A stretch of DNA of 39,086 bases from an uncultured Clostridia bacterium (GTDB lineage: Bacteria > Bacillota > Clostridia > Oscillospirales > Ruminococcaceae), in assembly GCA_947625735.1 (NCBI GenBank), contig CANQPL010000023.1, positions 1-39,086 of the forward strand, given 5' to 3'. The notes under the pieces are model-generated. The model ran no database searches, had not been told where the DNA came from, and saw only the letters and a program-made list of their open reading frames with translations. This document shows positions 15,967-24,697 of this stretch, one piece after another. The position numbers were made by a program, and so were the translations under genes. How positions within the stretch are numbered: the first letter of the stretch is position 1; every line of letters starts with the position of its first letter.

Positions 15967-16680
15967 TTATATTTCTCCCATAAGAGCAAGGGCCTCCTTA
16001 GCCGCCTGCTGTTCTGCTTGTTTTTTGCTGTGACCCTCTCCGTGACCGATAACATTATTGTTAAGGCAAACCTCCACCACAAAATGGCGGTCATGATCGG
16101 GACCTGATTCATCTCTCAGAACATACTCAACTCTTTCTTCGGGATTGCGCTGTATTATCTCCTGTAAAATGGTTTTGTAGTCCTGCAAATTTTTCACGGA
16201 ATTTTTGTCAAGCTCTTTCGGGATAAATCCCAGAACATATTCCTTAGCCGCATTCATTCCGCCGTCCAGAAATACTGCGGCTATCACCGCCTCAAACGCA
16301 TCAGAAACTATAGAGGGACGATTTCTGCCCCCTGTATTCTCCTCCCCCTTGCCCAGCAGGATAAAATCACCTAAATGTATCTGACCCGCAAACTCAAAAA
16401 GAGCCTTTTCGCAGACAAGAGATGCTCTTATTTTTGTAAGATCCCCCTCGGGCAGATGACGGAAATATTTAAAAAGGTGTTCGGATATAACGATTGACAG
16501 AACGCTGTCCCCCAGAAATTCCAGTCTTTCGTTGGAGTGTCTGCCTTTTTTATACTCATTTGCAAAGGAGGAATGGGAGAGAGCCTCCCAGATAAGATCC
16601 TTATTTTTAAAGGTGTAGCCGATAGTTTCCTCGAATCTGCCTATTTTTGAGGATATATCGGCAGGAATTGTACTGTTCAT
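15967..16680 (-). CDS. rnc: Ribonuclease III, 237 aa
   Basis: A double-strand RNA endonuclease that processes rRNA precursors and structured mRNAs. The catalytic domain has the signature ERLEFLGDSVLSIVISEHLF near residues 40-60 and the second acidic site DAFEAVIAAVFLDGG near 110-125. A C-terminal dsRNA-binding domain ends in GEGHSKKQAEQQAAKEALALM. I chose the ATG at 16680, with AAGGAAG eight bases upstream; a GTG nine bases earlier would overlap that ribosome binding site. It lies 38 bp after plsX, a common Firmicute neighbour. Many related genomes have acpP between plsX and rnc; none is here. Confidence 0.96.
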   Translation of the reverse strand: MNSTIPADISSKIGRFEETIGYTFKNKDLIWEALSHSSFANEYKKGRHSNERLEFLGDSVLSIVISEHLFKYFRHLPEGDLTKIRASLVCEKALFEFAGQIHLGDFILLGKGEENTGGRNRPSIVSDAFEAVIAAVFLDGGMNAAKEYVLGFIPKELDKNSVKNLQDYKTILQEIIQRNPEERVEYVLRDESGPDHDRHFVVEVCLNNNVIGHGEGHSKKQAEQQAAKEALALMGEI

Positions 16681-16718
16681 AAAATTCACTTCCTTGACCT
16701 GTTAAAACGTAAACAAAA

Positions 16719-17723
16719 TCAGTTTTTTTCCTTGCCCACAGCTTCAAGAGCCTTAGTTATCTCGCCGATAACATCGCCGTCCACGCACTGTTTAGCCTGT
16801 CTTACCGCATTATAGAAAGCCTTGCCGTCCGAGCTGCCGTGAGCCTTGATAACGGGCTTTGAAATACCCATAAGCATTGCGCCGCCCACCTCTTTATAGT
16901 CGAGCTTTTTCTTAAAAGCCTTTACTTTTCCCAGAATGAGCAGAGCCGCCAGCTTCCCGCCGATACCGTCAGTAAGCATACCCTTTATCTCGCCTGCAAG
17001 GAAAGACCCCATGCCCTCATAGAGTTTGAGAGCGATATTCCCTGTAAAACCGTCCGACACAGCCACCTGACACACGCCCGAGGGCATTTCTCTTGCCTCC
17101 AGATTGCCGTAAAAGTTAAGAGGAGCATTTTTAAGGAGCTTATAAGCCTCCTTGTCAATATCTCTGCCTTTAGTATCCTCTGCGCCCACGTTCAGAAGCC
17201 CGACTTTCGGGGACTTTATACCCATAACCTTTTCCATATAGCAGCTCCCCATTATACCGAACTGCATGAGCATTTCGGGGCGGCACTCAACATTTGCGCC
17301 GCCGTCCATAAGGATCAGGTGACCGTCAGCAGTCGGGAGAATGGGCGCAAGGGCGGGACGTTTTATACCCTTGATACGTTTTGCGATCATTGTAGCGCCC
17401 ACCACCAGCGCGCCCGTACTTCCCGCACTGACAAAGGCGTCGCCTTTTCCGTCAGCAAGAGCCTGAAGTCCCACAGCCATAGAGCAGTCCTTTCGGCTTT
17501 TCAGGATCTCGGCAGGCTCTTCGTGGATATCAATTACCGACTCTGTATGTATTATGGATATCTTATCGAGGGATATACTGTTTTTTTCGGCAGTTTCACG
17601 GATAATTTTTTCATTGCCCGTAAGGGTAATTTCTGTGCCCGGCTCCTTTACAGCCTGAGCCGCGCCCTGTATCACGGCAAGAGGGGCATTATCCCCGCCG
17701 AAAGCGTCAACAATAACATTCAT
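16719..17723 (-). CDS. plsX: Phosphate acyltransferase PlsX, 334 aa
   Basis: Converts acyl-ACP to acyl-phosphate, the donor for PlsY in the first step of phospholipid synthesis; a peripheral membrane protein. The N-terminus MNVIVDAFGGDNAP is diagnostic. LMDGGANVECRPEMLMQFG and AVSDGFTGNIALKLYEG are further conserved blocks, and the length is typical. The ATG at 17723 has GGAAAG seven bases upstream. An in-frame TTG six bases earlier is less likely. It starts two bases after the kptA stop codon, so the two are probably translationally coupled. Confidence 0.96.
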   Translation of the reverse strand: MNVIVDAFGGDNAPLAVIQGAAQAVKEPGTEITLTGNEKIIRETAEKNSISLDKISIIHTESVIDIHEEPAEILKSRKDCSMAVGLQALADGKGDAFVSAGSTGALVVGATMIAKRIKGIKRPALAPILPTADGHLILMDGGANVECRPEMLMQFGIMGSCYMEKVMGIKSPKVGLLNVGAEDTKGRDIDKEAYKLLKNAPLNFYGNLEAREMPSGVCQVAVSDGFTGNIALKLYEGMGSFLAGEIKGMLTDGIGGKLAALLILGKVKAFKKKLDYKEVGGAMLMGISKPVIKAHGSSDGKAFYNAVRQAKQCVDGDVIGEITKALEAVGKEKN

Positions 17724-17725
17724 GG

Positions 17726-18283
17726 TCAAACTTTCCTTTCACTGATAAAATATTTTACCGGTACTGTATCGGTAAGCCACAGACCGTTAGCGGAGTTATA
17801 GAATTTAAGTCCGTCCTCATGCATTTTTTTGGTATTGATAGTAATGATAACGGGCTTGCCGTGGCGTCTGCCCACCTCCTCGGCTGTTTCCTCATCGGCG
17901 GAGAGATGAACATAAAGTCTTGACATTTTAAGGATACCCTGTTCCCTGATACTGTCCATAAACCTGTCAGCCGTGCCGTGGTACATAACATCGGGAGGGG
18001 TCATCTCTTTAAGACCGGGGCTTATTCCCTTTACGGAATGACCGTGATTTGCACGGATCTTACTTTTGTCGTCTGTAAAGGAGTAGCGTGTTTTTTCGTC
18101 CTCCGCCACGATTTTTTCGAGATAAGGCATATCGAATCCGTCAAATTCTTTCCGAACCGCCGCAATAAGGGCGGAGGTATCGGCATAGCCCTCCTCATCT
18201 AAAGCAATGTTCCCCTCTTCGGGGTGATGTCTGAGGAGATAGCTGATATATTTACTTATTTTTGTTTCTCTGTTATTGTTCAT
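17726..18283 (-). CDS. kptA: RNA 2'-phosphotransferase (Tpt1/KptA family), 185 aa
   Basis: Transfers an internal RNA 2'-phosphate to NAD+, giving ADP-ribose 1''-2''-cyclic phosphate and nicotinamide. The KptA blocks are present: SKYISYLLRHHPE near residue 10, RANHGHSVKG near 85, YHGT near 105, then LYVHLSADEETAEEVGRRHG and the C-terminal NGLWLTDTVP. The length matches the family. The ATG at 18283 has GGGAGG eight bases upstream; the upstream continuation of the frame is F2 repeat. It heads the kptA-plsX-rnc-radical SAM set. Bacteria lack the eukaryotic tRNA-splicing pathway that makes 2'-phosphates, so the natural substrate is unclear. Cotranscription with rnc suggests RNA processing or repair. 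Confidence 0.93.
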   Translation of the reverse strand: MNNNRETKISKYISYLLRHHPEEGNIALDEEGYADTSALIAAVRKEFDGFDMPYLEKIVAEDEKTRYSFTDDKSKIRANHGHSVKGISPGLKEMTPPDVMYHGTADRFMDSIREQGILKMSRLYVHLSADEETAEEVGRRHGKPVIITINTKKMHEDGLKFYNSANGLWLTDTVPVKYFISERKV

Positions 18284-18298
18284 TTTTTTAACCTCCCA

Positions 18299-18398
18299 TT
18301 GCGGGCGGGCGGGCGGAACCCGCAGCCAACTCGTTGTCATATTTTGCATAAAAATTACAATAGTAACTCGGTAACTTTTATTTGCTGTGATTTTTAAT
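18299..18398 (-). repeat. F2 repeat, immediately upstream of kptA
   Basis: The hairpin end, with an expanded GCGGGCGGGCGGGCGG, is 16 bp from the kptA start codon. Core AGTAACTCGGTAACTTTT. Confidence 0.85.
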
Positions 18399-18497
18399 GA
18401 ATTTTTTTAGCTTTGGAGAATTTTGCTTAATTTTTTTTAATAGCAGCCCGGTACCTTTCGTTTTGCGTTTGACCGCAGCCGTTTCGCCGGAAAATCA

Positions 18498-18553
18498 AGC
18501 GTAAATATTTCAAACAGAAGCCCGCTGACTTTCATTTGCTGTGATGTTAAATC
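18498..18553 (-). repeat. Degenerate F2 repeat
   Basis: Only the core side remains (GTAAATATTTCAAACAGAAG, CCCGCTGACTTTCATTTG, CTGTGATGTTAAAT), with several changes. A further worn piece (AGCAGCCCGGTACCTTTCG) lies at 18442-18460. An F5 repeat follows at 18569-18592. Confidence 0.6.
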
Positions 18554-18630
18554 GTGAGTTAAACTTTTAATATCTCAACACTCAACACTTACAAACAGAA
18601 ATTTAGCAGAGTAACCCCGCCAAATTTCCA

Positions 18631-18738
18631 TTTAGAGGATAAATAAGCATACCTCAGAAATTAGTGTACATCAATATAAAATCTCATAACGGCAAAAAGA
18701 AATCACAGCAAACTAAAAACAGTGTACCAACCTAAAAA
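18631..18738 (+). repeat. F4 repeat (first part of the composite block 18631-19545)
   Basis: TTTAGAGGATAAATAAGCAT, ACCTCAGA, GGCAAAAAGAAATCACAGCA and ACCAACCTAAAA match 8819-8950 in order. The stretch 18284-19524 holds only repeats. Confidence 0.8.
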
Positions 18739-18974
18739 CTTACGGCAAATAAAATCATTTAATGTGATAGCGGTAGAGGGAGAGGGATAGAGGGGAGAAT
18801 GCATCTCTACGAGATGCCGGGGAGTCCAGAGGGGGCGCGCATCTCTGCGAGATGCGGGGAGAAAGGGGGAGGGAAGTGAGCGTCAAAAAAGTCTTTGCCC
18901 TCCCCCTTTCTCCCCGAAGGTTCCCCCTTTGGCGGGACAGCACATACAGAACGTTACGGACTGAACATCTTGAA
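18731..18974 (+). repeat. F3 inverted repeat element
   Basis: Compared with the copy at 8951 it carries two extra perfect hairpins, GCATCTC-TAC-GAGATGC and CGCATCTC-TGC-GAGATGCG. It keeps the long GGGGAGAAAGGGGGAGGG/CCCTCCCCCTTTCTCCCC pair and the GTTACGGACTGAACATCTT end. Confidence 0.88.
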
Positions 18975-18982
18975 TGAAAAAA

Positions 18983-19072
18983 ATTTAACATCACAGAAAA
19001 TAAAAGTTACCTGGTTACTATCGAAATGTTCATGCAAAAAACACCAACGACCCGAGTGAAGGCTCAGCCTTC
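18983..19072 (+). repeat. F2 repeat with replaced hairpin
   Basis: The core AAGTTACCTGGTTACTATC is slightly changed. The usual G/C hairpin is replaced by GAAGGCT-C-AGCCTTC, which still pairs. Confidence 0.75.
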
Positions 19073-19094
19073 AAATTAAAATATTTCTCTCCCC

Positions 19095-19550
19095 ATTTTT
19101 GTGCATTAACGTGAATTTACATGGGAGCGGGAGATGTGCGGACTTTTAAAATGTGAAAAGGATTTTAATAGTACAGATTTGGTTTGTCGGGGAAGTATAT
19201 TTTGCTTTTCCCCGTTTTTTATGGCACTAATGTGCCGTGCAGACCTGTTTGTACGCAGATAACCGCCGCATTTTTTAACTTCCCCGACTATTCATTATAA
19301 ATTTGCAGGTCAGGCTCTCCGCACATTTTCTTTGCGGCGGTTATCCCTCCCCCCATTATCTGCTCCATGCTTGATTATTGAGATCTGTTTGTTGTGCTTC
19401 TCCTTTGTCGGGGTTCCACCCCGAACCCCGCAAGGGCGCTGCCCTTGACCCGCGAGGGCTCCGCCCACGGCGAATTTCATTCGCCCGACCCCTTGCAGCC
19501 TTTTGCAAAAGGCTGGCGAAAACTTTACCTTGTGTTAGTTTTGCTGAGAA
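19095..19550 (-). repeat. F1 structured repeat, copy D, overlapping the 3' end of trmFO
   Basis: Same direction as trmFO, and its leading segment (AGCAAAACTAACACAAGGTAA) forms the trmFO stop codon and last codons. Stems: CAAGGGC-AGC-GCCCTTG, TCGGGGT-GGA-ACCCCGA, GGCGAAT/ATTCGCC, GATAACCGCCGCA/TGCGGCGGTTATC and GGCAC-ATTA-GTGCC. The outer border (GTGAATTTACATGGGAGCGG) matches copy E. Confidence 0.88.
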
Positions 19551-20847
19551 TTTTTTCCTGCACTGCTTTCATTGAATTTAACGCCCTCTCCGCAATTTTC
19601 ATATACCTCTCCTGCTTGTCCCTTATCCGTTCCTCAAGCTCCGGCAATATCCCCATATTTGCCCCCATAGGCTGAAAATCGGTAACGCTTTCATCTGAAA
19701 TATACCTTGAAAGTGCGCCTATCATACATTCCCTCGGCAGTATAAGCGTTTCCTCTCCGTTCATGCGCCTTGCGGCATTTATCCCCGCCATTATTCCTCC
19801 TGCCGCCGATTCCATATACCCCTCTGTACCCGTTATCTGCCCCGCAAAGAACAGCTCGGGACGGCTTCTCACCGAAAAATCCGCATTAAGCACACGAGGT
19901 GAACAGATAAAGGAGTTTCTGTGCATTACCCCGTACCGCACAAATTCCGCATTGCAAAGTCCCGGTATCATGGAAAAAACCCGCTTCTGCTCGCCGAATT
20001 TAAGATTTGTCTGGAATCCTACTATATTATAGAGAGTACCCTCGCTGTTTTCACGTCTCAACTGCACCACCGCATACGGACGCCGCCCCGTTCTCGGATC
20101 GGTAAGTCCCACAGGCTTCATTGCGCCGTATCTTGCGGCGTCCTCACCTCGTTTTGCCAGTACCTCTATGGGCATACACCCCTCATAGACGGTAAATTTA
20201 TCCGCTTCGTGTACGGGTGCATTCTCTGCGTTTATAAGCTCCTTATAAAATGCAAGATACTCTTCTTTTGTAAATGGGCAGTTTATGTAATCGTCCCCGC
20301 CCCGTCCGTATCTTGCCGACAAAAAGGCAATGCTCATATCCACAGAATCGGCTTTTACTATGGGAGCAGCCGCGTCGTAAAAGCTCAGGCTCCCGCCCGC
20401 AGTACGTGAAATGCTTTCCGCCATTTTTCCCGCCGTAAGCGGACCTGTTGCGATAACGCAGTACCCTTCGGGTATCTCCGTAATTTCACGGTTTACAACT
20501 GTAATATTCGGGTGACGGCATATTTTTTCTGTAACAAGATCGGAAAATTTTTCCCTGTCAACCGCCAGTGCGCCGCCTGCGGGTACGGCGGTTTTCTCTG
20601 CACAGCTTACTGTAAGAGAACCGAGCCTCCTCATCTCCTCTTTAAGAAGTCCCGCTGCGGAATTTAACCGTGCAGCCTTTAAGGAGTTGGAGCAGACAAG
20701 CTCACAGAAGCCCTTGTATTTATGGGCGGGAGAATATTTTCCGGGCTTCATCTCATAAAGTGTGACCCTTATCCCCCGCTCTGCCGCAGCCCATGCCGCC
20801 TCACAGCCCGCAAGCCCTGCTCCGATGACTGTTAATGTATTATCCAT
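19525..20847 (-). CDS. trmFO: tRNA (uracil-5-)-methyltransferase TrmFO, folate-dependent, 440 aa
   Basis: A flavoprotein that methylates U54 in the tRNA T-loop using methylenetetrahydrofolate. The FAD-binding glycine motif GAGLAGCEAAW lies at about residues 9-19, then LYEMKPGKYSPAHK, CELVCSNSLKA and PAGGALAVDREKFS, all TrmFO blocks. The C-terminal part has YMESAAGGIMAGINAARR and FQPMGANMGILPEL. The ATG at 20847 follows AAGGATATATC and lies 9 bp after topA; topA-trmFO is a known Firmicute pairing. The last residues (SKTNTR) and the stop codon come from the 5' end of an F1 repeat. Confidence 0.96.
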   Translation of the reverse strand: MDNTLTVIGAGLAGCEAAWAAAERGIRVTLYEMKPGKYSPAHKYKGFCELVCSNSLKAARLNSAAGLLKEEMRRLGSLTVSCAEKTAVPAGGALAVDREKFSDLVTEKICRHPNITVVNREITEIPEGYCVIATGPLTAGKMAESISRTAGGSLSFYDAAAPIVKADSVDMSIAFLSARYGRGGDDYINCPFTKEEYLAFYKELINAENAPVHEADKFTVYEGCMPIEVLAKRGEDAARYGAMKPVGLTDPRTGRRPYAVVQLRRENSEGTLYNIVGFQTNLKFGEQKRVFSMIPGLCNAEFVRYGVMHRNSFICSPRVLNADFSVRSRPELFFAGQITGTEGYMESAAGGIMAGINAARRMNGEETLILPRECMIGALSRYISDESVTDFQPMGANMGILPELEERIRDKQERYMKIAERALNSMKAVQEKILSKTNTR

Positions 20848-20856
20848 GATATATCC

Positions 20857-22932
20857 TTATTTTTTCTTGATGACGATCTCATAACCGCAGCCCTCTTTCA
20901 GGCAGAACATTTTACCGCCTTTTTTAAAGAGGGTAGTGCCGTCATTGCACTTAGGGCATTTATCTGAAACGGGCGTATCCCACGTCATAAAGCTGCAATT
21001 GGGATTATCCTCGCAGCCGAAATATTTTTTGCCCTTCTTGGATTTTTTCTGCAATATCTTTTTCCCGCACAGAGGGCATATTCCGCCTGTGGGCTTTACT
21101 ATCTTCTTTGTATTGGTGCATTCGGGGAATCCCGAGCAGGCAAGGAATCTGCCGAATCTGCCCAGCTTTATGACCATAGGCTTCCCGCACACCTCACAGA
21201 CTTCATCTGTTTCCTCATCGGGGACTTTTATGCGCTTGCCGTCCATAGACTCCTCAGCCTTTTCGAGAGTCTGAGCAAATCCCGTGTAAAAGCTCTCCAG
21301 AGTCTGAACCCAGTCCTGTTCGCCAAGCTCTATTTTATCAAGACTGCTTTCCATAGATGCGGTAAATTTTGTATCCATTATCTGTTTGAAGTGGTCTTTC
21401 AGCAGTTCGGTAGTTACCTCTCCAAGACCCGTGGGCTTTAACTGCTTACCGTCCCTTTCAACATACAGTTTATTTATAATAGTAGAGATAGTAGGCGCAT
21501 AGGTAGAGGGTCTGCCGATACCGTTCTCCTCCAGAGCCTTGATAAATGATCCCTCCGTATATCTTGCGGGAGGTTGAGTAAAATGCTGCTTTCCCTCAAT
21601 ATTTTTCAGTTTAAGCACATCGCCCTCATTGATAACGGGCAGCACTTTATTTTCCTCATCGTCCTTTGACTCCTCATAAAGTACCGTAAATCCGTCAAAT
21701 TTCACAGAAAAGCCGCTTGCCTTAAAGGTACAGCCATTTGCCTCAATGTCAACAGACACCGTATCCATAAGTGCATTAGCCATCTGACTTGCGATAAACC
21801 TTTCCCATATGAGCTTATACAGCTTATACTGCTCAGGTGTAAGACTGCTTTTCACACGTTCGGGGGTAATACTCGGGGTAGACGGACGTATAGCCTCATG
21901 TGCGTCCTGCGCCCCTGCTTTGGTTTTATAGACTTTCGGGGAGGGGGGCAGATAATTTTTCCCGTATTCGTCCTCGATATACTTATAGGCGGCATTTCTC
22001 GCCTCATCGGATATTCTCAGGCTGTCCGTCCTCATATAAGTGATAAGACCCACTGCGCCCATGCCCTCCACATCAACGCCCTCATAGAGCTGTTGAGCGG
22101 CACGCATAGTCTTTGCCGTCTGGAATCCCAGCTTTTTTGAAGCCTCCTGCTGCATGGTGGAGGTAGTAAAGGGCGGTGCGGGCGATTTGCGGCGGACAGA
22201 TTTTTTAACGCTCGTCACCTTATACTCCGCACCCTCCAGACGTTTAAGAACAGCGTCTGTTTCCTCCTTATTGTGAAGCTCTGCTTTTTTCCCGTCCACA
22301 GCCGTCAGTGCGGCGTCAAACTGCTTTTTTGAGGAGGGGGCGGTCATTTTCGTTTCCACGGACCAGTATTCCTCGGGCTTGAATGCATTTATCTGCTTTT
22401 CACGGTCAACGATCATCTTCACCGCTACCGACTGCACTCTGCCCGCCGAAAGATTTCTTCTCACCTTTTTCCAGAGAAAGGGGGACAGCTTATAGCCCAC
22501 TATGCGGTCAAGGATACGCCTTGCCTGCTGGGCGTTCACCAGATCCATATCAATGGCACGGGGGTTTGACATACCGTTCTGCACGCCCGTTTTGGTTATC
22601 TCGTTGAATGTAACGCGCACGGGGGCATTTTCGGGAATACCCAGCAGATAGGCAAGGTGCCATGATATAGCCTCTCCCTCGCGGTCGGGGTCCCCCGCAA
22701 GATAAACGGTATCCGCCTTTGCAGCCGCCTTTTTCAGATTTTCAATGACCTGCTCCTTATCTTTCATAGGGACATAGACAGGCTCAAAGCCGTGTTCCAC
22801 GTCTACACCCAGCTTTGATTTCGGCAGATCACGTATATGCCCCATGGACGCTGCCACCTCAAAGTCGGGTCCCAGATATTTCTGAACGGTTTTCGCCTTT
22901 GACGGCGACTCCACGATTACAAGCTTTGACAT
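20857..22932 (-). CDS. topA: DNA topoisomerase I, 691 aa
   Basis: A type IA topoisomerase that relaxes negative supercoils by cutting one strand. The Toprim domain starts at LVIVESPSKAKTVQKYLG and has AGDPDREGEAISWHL. The catalytic tyrosine is Y299 in GLITYMRTDSLRIS. The C-terminus carries three zinc ribbons of the topA type (CEVCGKP...C, CPLCGKK...C, CPKCND...C). The ATG at 22932 has CGGAGG nine bases upstream. It starts 96 bp after dprA and is followed by trmFO, giving the dprA-topA-trmFO order typical of Firmicutes. Confidence 0.97.
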   Translation of the reverse strand: MSKLVIVESPSKAKTVQKYLGPDFEVAASMGHIRDLPKSKLGVDVEHGFEPVYVPMKDKEQVIENLKKAAAKADTVYLAGDPDREGEAISWHLAYLLGIPENAPVRVTFNEITKTGVQNGMSNPRAIDMDLVNAQQARRILDRIVGYKLSPFLWKKVRRNLSAGRVQSVAVKMIVDREKQINAFKPEEYWSVETKMTAPSSKKQFDAALTAVDGKKAELHNKEETDAVLKRLEGAEYKVTSVKKSVRRKSPAPPFTTSTMQQEASKKLGFQTAKTMRAAQQLYEGVDVEGMGAVGLITYMRTDSLRISDEARNAAYKYIEDEYGKNYLPPSPKVYKTKAGAQDAHEAIRPSTPSITPERVKSSLTPEQYKLYKLIWERFIASQMANALMDTVSVDIEANGCTFKASGFSVKFDGFTVLYEESKDDEENKVLPVINEGDVLKLKNIEGKQHFTQPPARYTEGSFIKALEENGIGRPSTYAPTISTIINKLYVERDGKQLKPTGLGEVTTELLKDHFKQIMDTKFTASMESSLDKIELGEQDWVQTLESFYTGFAQTLEKAEESMDGKRIKVPDEETDEVCEVCGKPMVIKLGRFGRFLACSGFPECTNTKKIVKPTGGICPLCGKKILQKKSKKGKKYFGCEDNPNCSFMTWDTPVSDKCPKCNDGTTLFKKGGKMFCLKEGCGYEIVIKKK

Positions 22933-23028
22933 TACAAAATGACCTCCGTGACAGAATTTTCTTCAGTCAATAGTGAGCCTGCAAAAGGCTCTTTTTGCGG
23001 CATTTTCCGCAGAAAATACCGTACAAAT

Positions 23029-24291
23029 TTATATCAGGATATACCACCCGCTGTCCTCTCTGACAACATTTTCAAGCTCCAGCTCCATCAGCTTTTCGAG
23101 GATAACATCAATACCCGCAGCGCCTGTTCTTGCTATATCGTCCGCCCTTATCCGTCCGTTTTTTGAAAGTGCGTCAAAAATCAGCCTTTCAACAGGATCG
23201 GTGGTTTCGGGGATAACAGGCTTTTTGGGAGGCTCAGGCGTTTGCGCCCCGGCGGGAGCAGTCCTTTTCCCTCCTCCCTTTGAGCGGGACTTTTTCGTCT
23301 CACGGGGAACAGGCGTTTTTTCGTTTTCATCTGCTGCAATAGGATCCTCGGAAGCAGCAGGATCCTCCGTTTCATCAAGATCTGCCGTCCTGACGCTTTC
23401 GTTTATTGTATGCGGCCTTTCGGGCTCATATTCGTTATAAATATCCTTTACTCCCATAAGGGGAACAGCACCATTTCGGATAAGCTCAATATTTCCTCTG
23501 TATCTTTTATCAAAAAGATTGCCCGGTGTTACCACAAAAATCACCTTGCCCTGTGATATACCGTGGTTTGCTGAATTGAGTGAGCCGCTGTGTTCTCCTG
23601 CCTCCACAACCACTATACCCATAGAAAGGGCAGAAATTATTCTGTTGCGGTTGGGAAAATTTCCGGGATGAGGAGCTGCTCCCGGCAGATATTCCGAGAT
23701 GAGCGCTCCGTTTTCTTCAATAAGGTGCTTATATCTTTCGTTTGCCCTTGGGTATAGTACGTCAACACCGCAGCCCAGCACGGCATAGGTATGCCCGCCG
23801 TTTTTCACAGCCGCCAGATGAGCGCATATATCCACACCCTCTGCAAAACCGCTTATTATGTCATACCCGCTGCGGGCAAGGGCAGATGTAAGCCCCGAGC
23901 AGACCCTGAGACTATAGTCCGATGCCTTTCTTGCTCCCACAACGGCAATGCTTATCCGGTCGTTCATTCCCTCAGTGCTGCCCACACAGAAAAGGAGCGG
24001 CGGCGCATCATAGAGAGTTTTGAGCCTTTCCGGATAACGCTCATCATCAGGACTTATGACCTGTATCCCTCTTGAAATATACTGCTCCAGCGCTTTTTCG
24101 GCAAGATCAAGAGGGATATCCTTTGCGGCTTTTACCGCACCTGCGGGACCTGTACCGCTAATGAGAGCATTATACAGATCCTCGGGATCCGTATATTCAT
24201 GGGTAAGATCCAAAAGACGCTTTGAACCCGCCCCAAGAGCCATTACAGCCCAAAGCCTGTAAATCAGGTCAAAATATTTTTTCTCATTCAT
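23029..24291 (-). CDS. dprA: DNA processing protein DprA, 420 aa
   Basis: Binds incoming single-stranded DNA and loads RecA during natural transformation. The core Rossmann-like domain includes IAVVGARKASDYSLRVCSGL, GYDIISGFAEGVDICAHLAA and TYAVLGCGVDVLYPRAN. A Ser/Pro/Lys-rich linker (about 310-365) leads to a C-terminal winged-helix-like domain (DPVERLIFDALSKNG). I chose the ATG at 24291, with GGAGGTG six bases upstream; an ATG 15 bases earlier has no spacing for it. The linker is long compared with short DprA proteins. Its presence alone does not prove that the organism is naturally competent. Confidence 0.95.
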   Translation of the reverse strand: MNEKKYFDLIYRLWAVMALGAGSKRLLDLTHEYTDPEDLYNALISGTGPAGAVKAAKDIPLDLAEKALEQYISRGIQVISPDDERYPERLKTLYDAPPLLFCVGSTEGMNDRISIAVVGARKASDYSLRVCSGLTSALARSGYDIISGFAEGVDICAHLAAVKNGGHTYAVLGCGVDVLYPRANERYKHLIEENGALISEYLPGAAPHPGNFPNRNRIISALSMGIVVVEAGEHSGSLNSANHGISQGKVIFVVTPGNLFDKRYRGNIELIRNGAVPLMGVKDIYNEYEPERPHTINESVRTADLDETEDPAASEDPIAADENEKTPVPRETKKSRSKGGGKRTAPAGAQTPEPPKKPVIPETTDPVERLIFDALSKNGRIRADDIARTGAAGIDVILEKLMELELENVVREDSGWYILI

Positions 24292-24312
24292 CGCCAACAC
24301 CTCCATCAGAAA

Positions 24313-24389
24313 ATGTCAGAGGTTTTCCTTACACTTTGAAAGCTCCCACATAATTATCCCCGCCGCCATTGCCGCACTAAGGGATTCTA
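24313..24389 (-). pseudogene. Third (outermost) copy of the RNA methyltransferase gene tail
   Basis: Encodes the same C-terminal residues as the intact gene in the same frame (LNAAMAAGIIMWELSK, then CKENL and a stop). It is the most diverged copy. It has no start codon or upstream domain, so it is a remnant. Confidence 0.8.
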
Positions 24390-24494
24390 AGCCTTAAGAA
24401 GCAAGATGATAAGAGGCAAGAAGCAAGATTTTCCCTTTTACCGTTTTGCGGACGATTTTTTCTTGCTTCCTGATTTTCATGGACTTCCCGTTAA
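24390..24494 (-). repeat. Spacer element with GAAGCAAGA inverted repeat, outer copy
   Basis: GAAGCAAGA (24398-24406) and its complement TCTTGCTTC (24461-24469) flank a segment with TTTACCGTTTTGCGGACGAT. It alternates with the tail copies of the methyltransferase gene. The same hairpin type is at 30059-30103. Confidence 0.7.
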
Positions 24495-24571
24495 TGTCAG
24501 AGATTTTCCTTATTTTTTGAAAGTTCCCACATAATTATCCCCGCCGCCATTGCCGCATTAAGGGATTCTAT
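24495..24571 (-). pseudogene. Second copy of the RNA methyltransferase gene tail
   Basis: Almost identical to the real 3' end at 24697-24772, with the same final residues (SKNKENL) and stop. It lies 202 bp from the real end and 182 bp from the outer copy. The 20-bp difference is one block (24611-24630) in the spacer. Confidence 0.85.
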
Positions 24572-24696
24572 GCCTTTAGAAGCAAGATGATAAGAGGCAA
24601 GAAGCAAGATAAGGAAACGTTTTTGATAATTTTCCCTTTTACCGTTTTGCGGACGATTTTTTCTTGCTTCCTGATTTCCATGGACTTCCCGTTAAT
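24572..24696 (-). repeat. Spacer element with GAAGCAAGA inverted repeat, inner copy
   Basis: GAAGCAAGA at 24579-24587 and TCTTGCTTC at 24662-24670. It is identical to the outer copy except for a 20-bp extra block and a few changes. With the tails it fills the gene-free stretch 24292-24697. Confidence 0.75.
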
Positions 24697-24697
24697 G

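Noticed and set aside
15966-16113. Longer N-terminus for the radical SAM protein (381 aa)
   Set aside because: The extra 49 residues overlap rnc coding in another frame; the ATG at 15965 has its own ribosome binding site and the normal family start.
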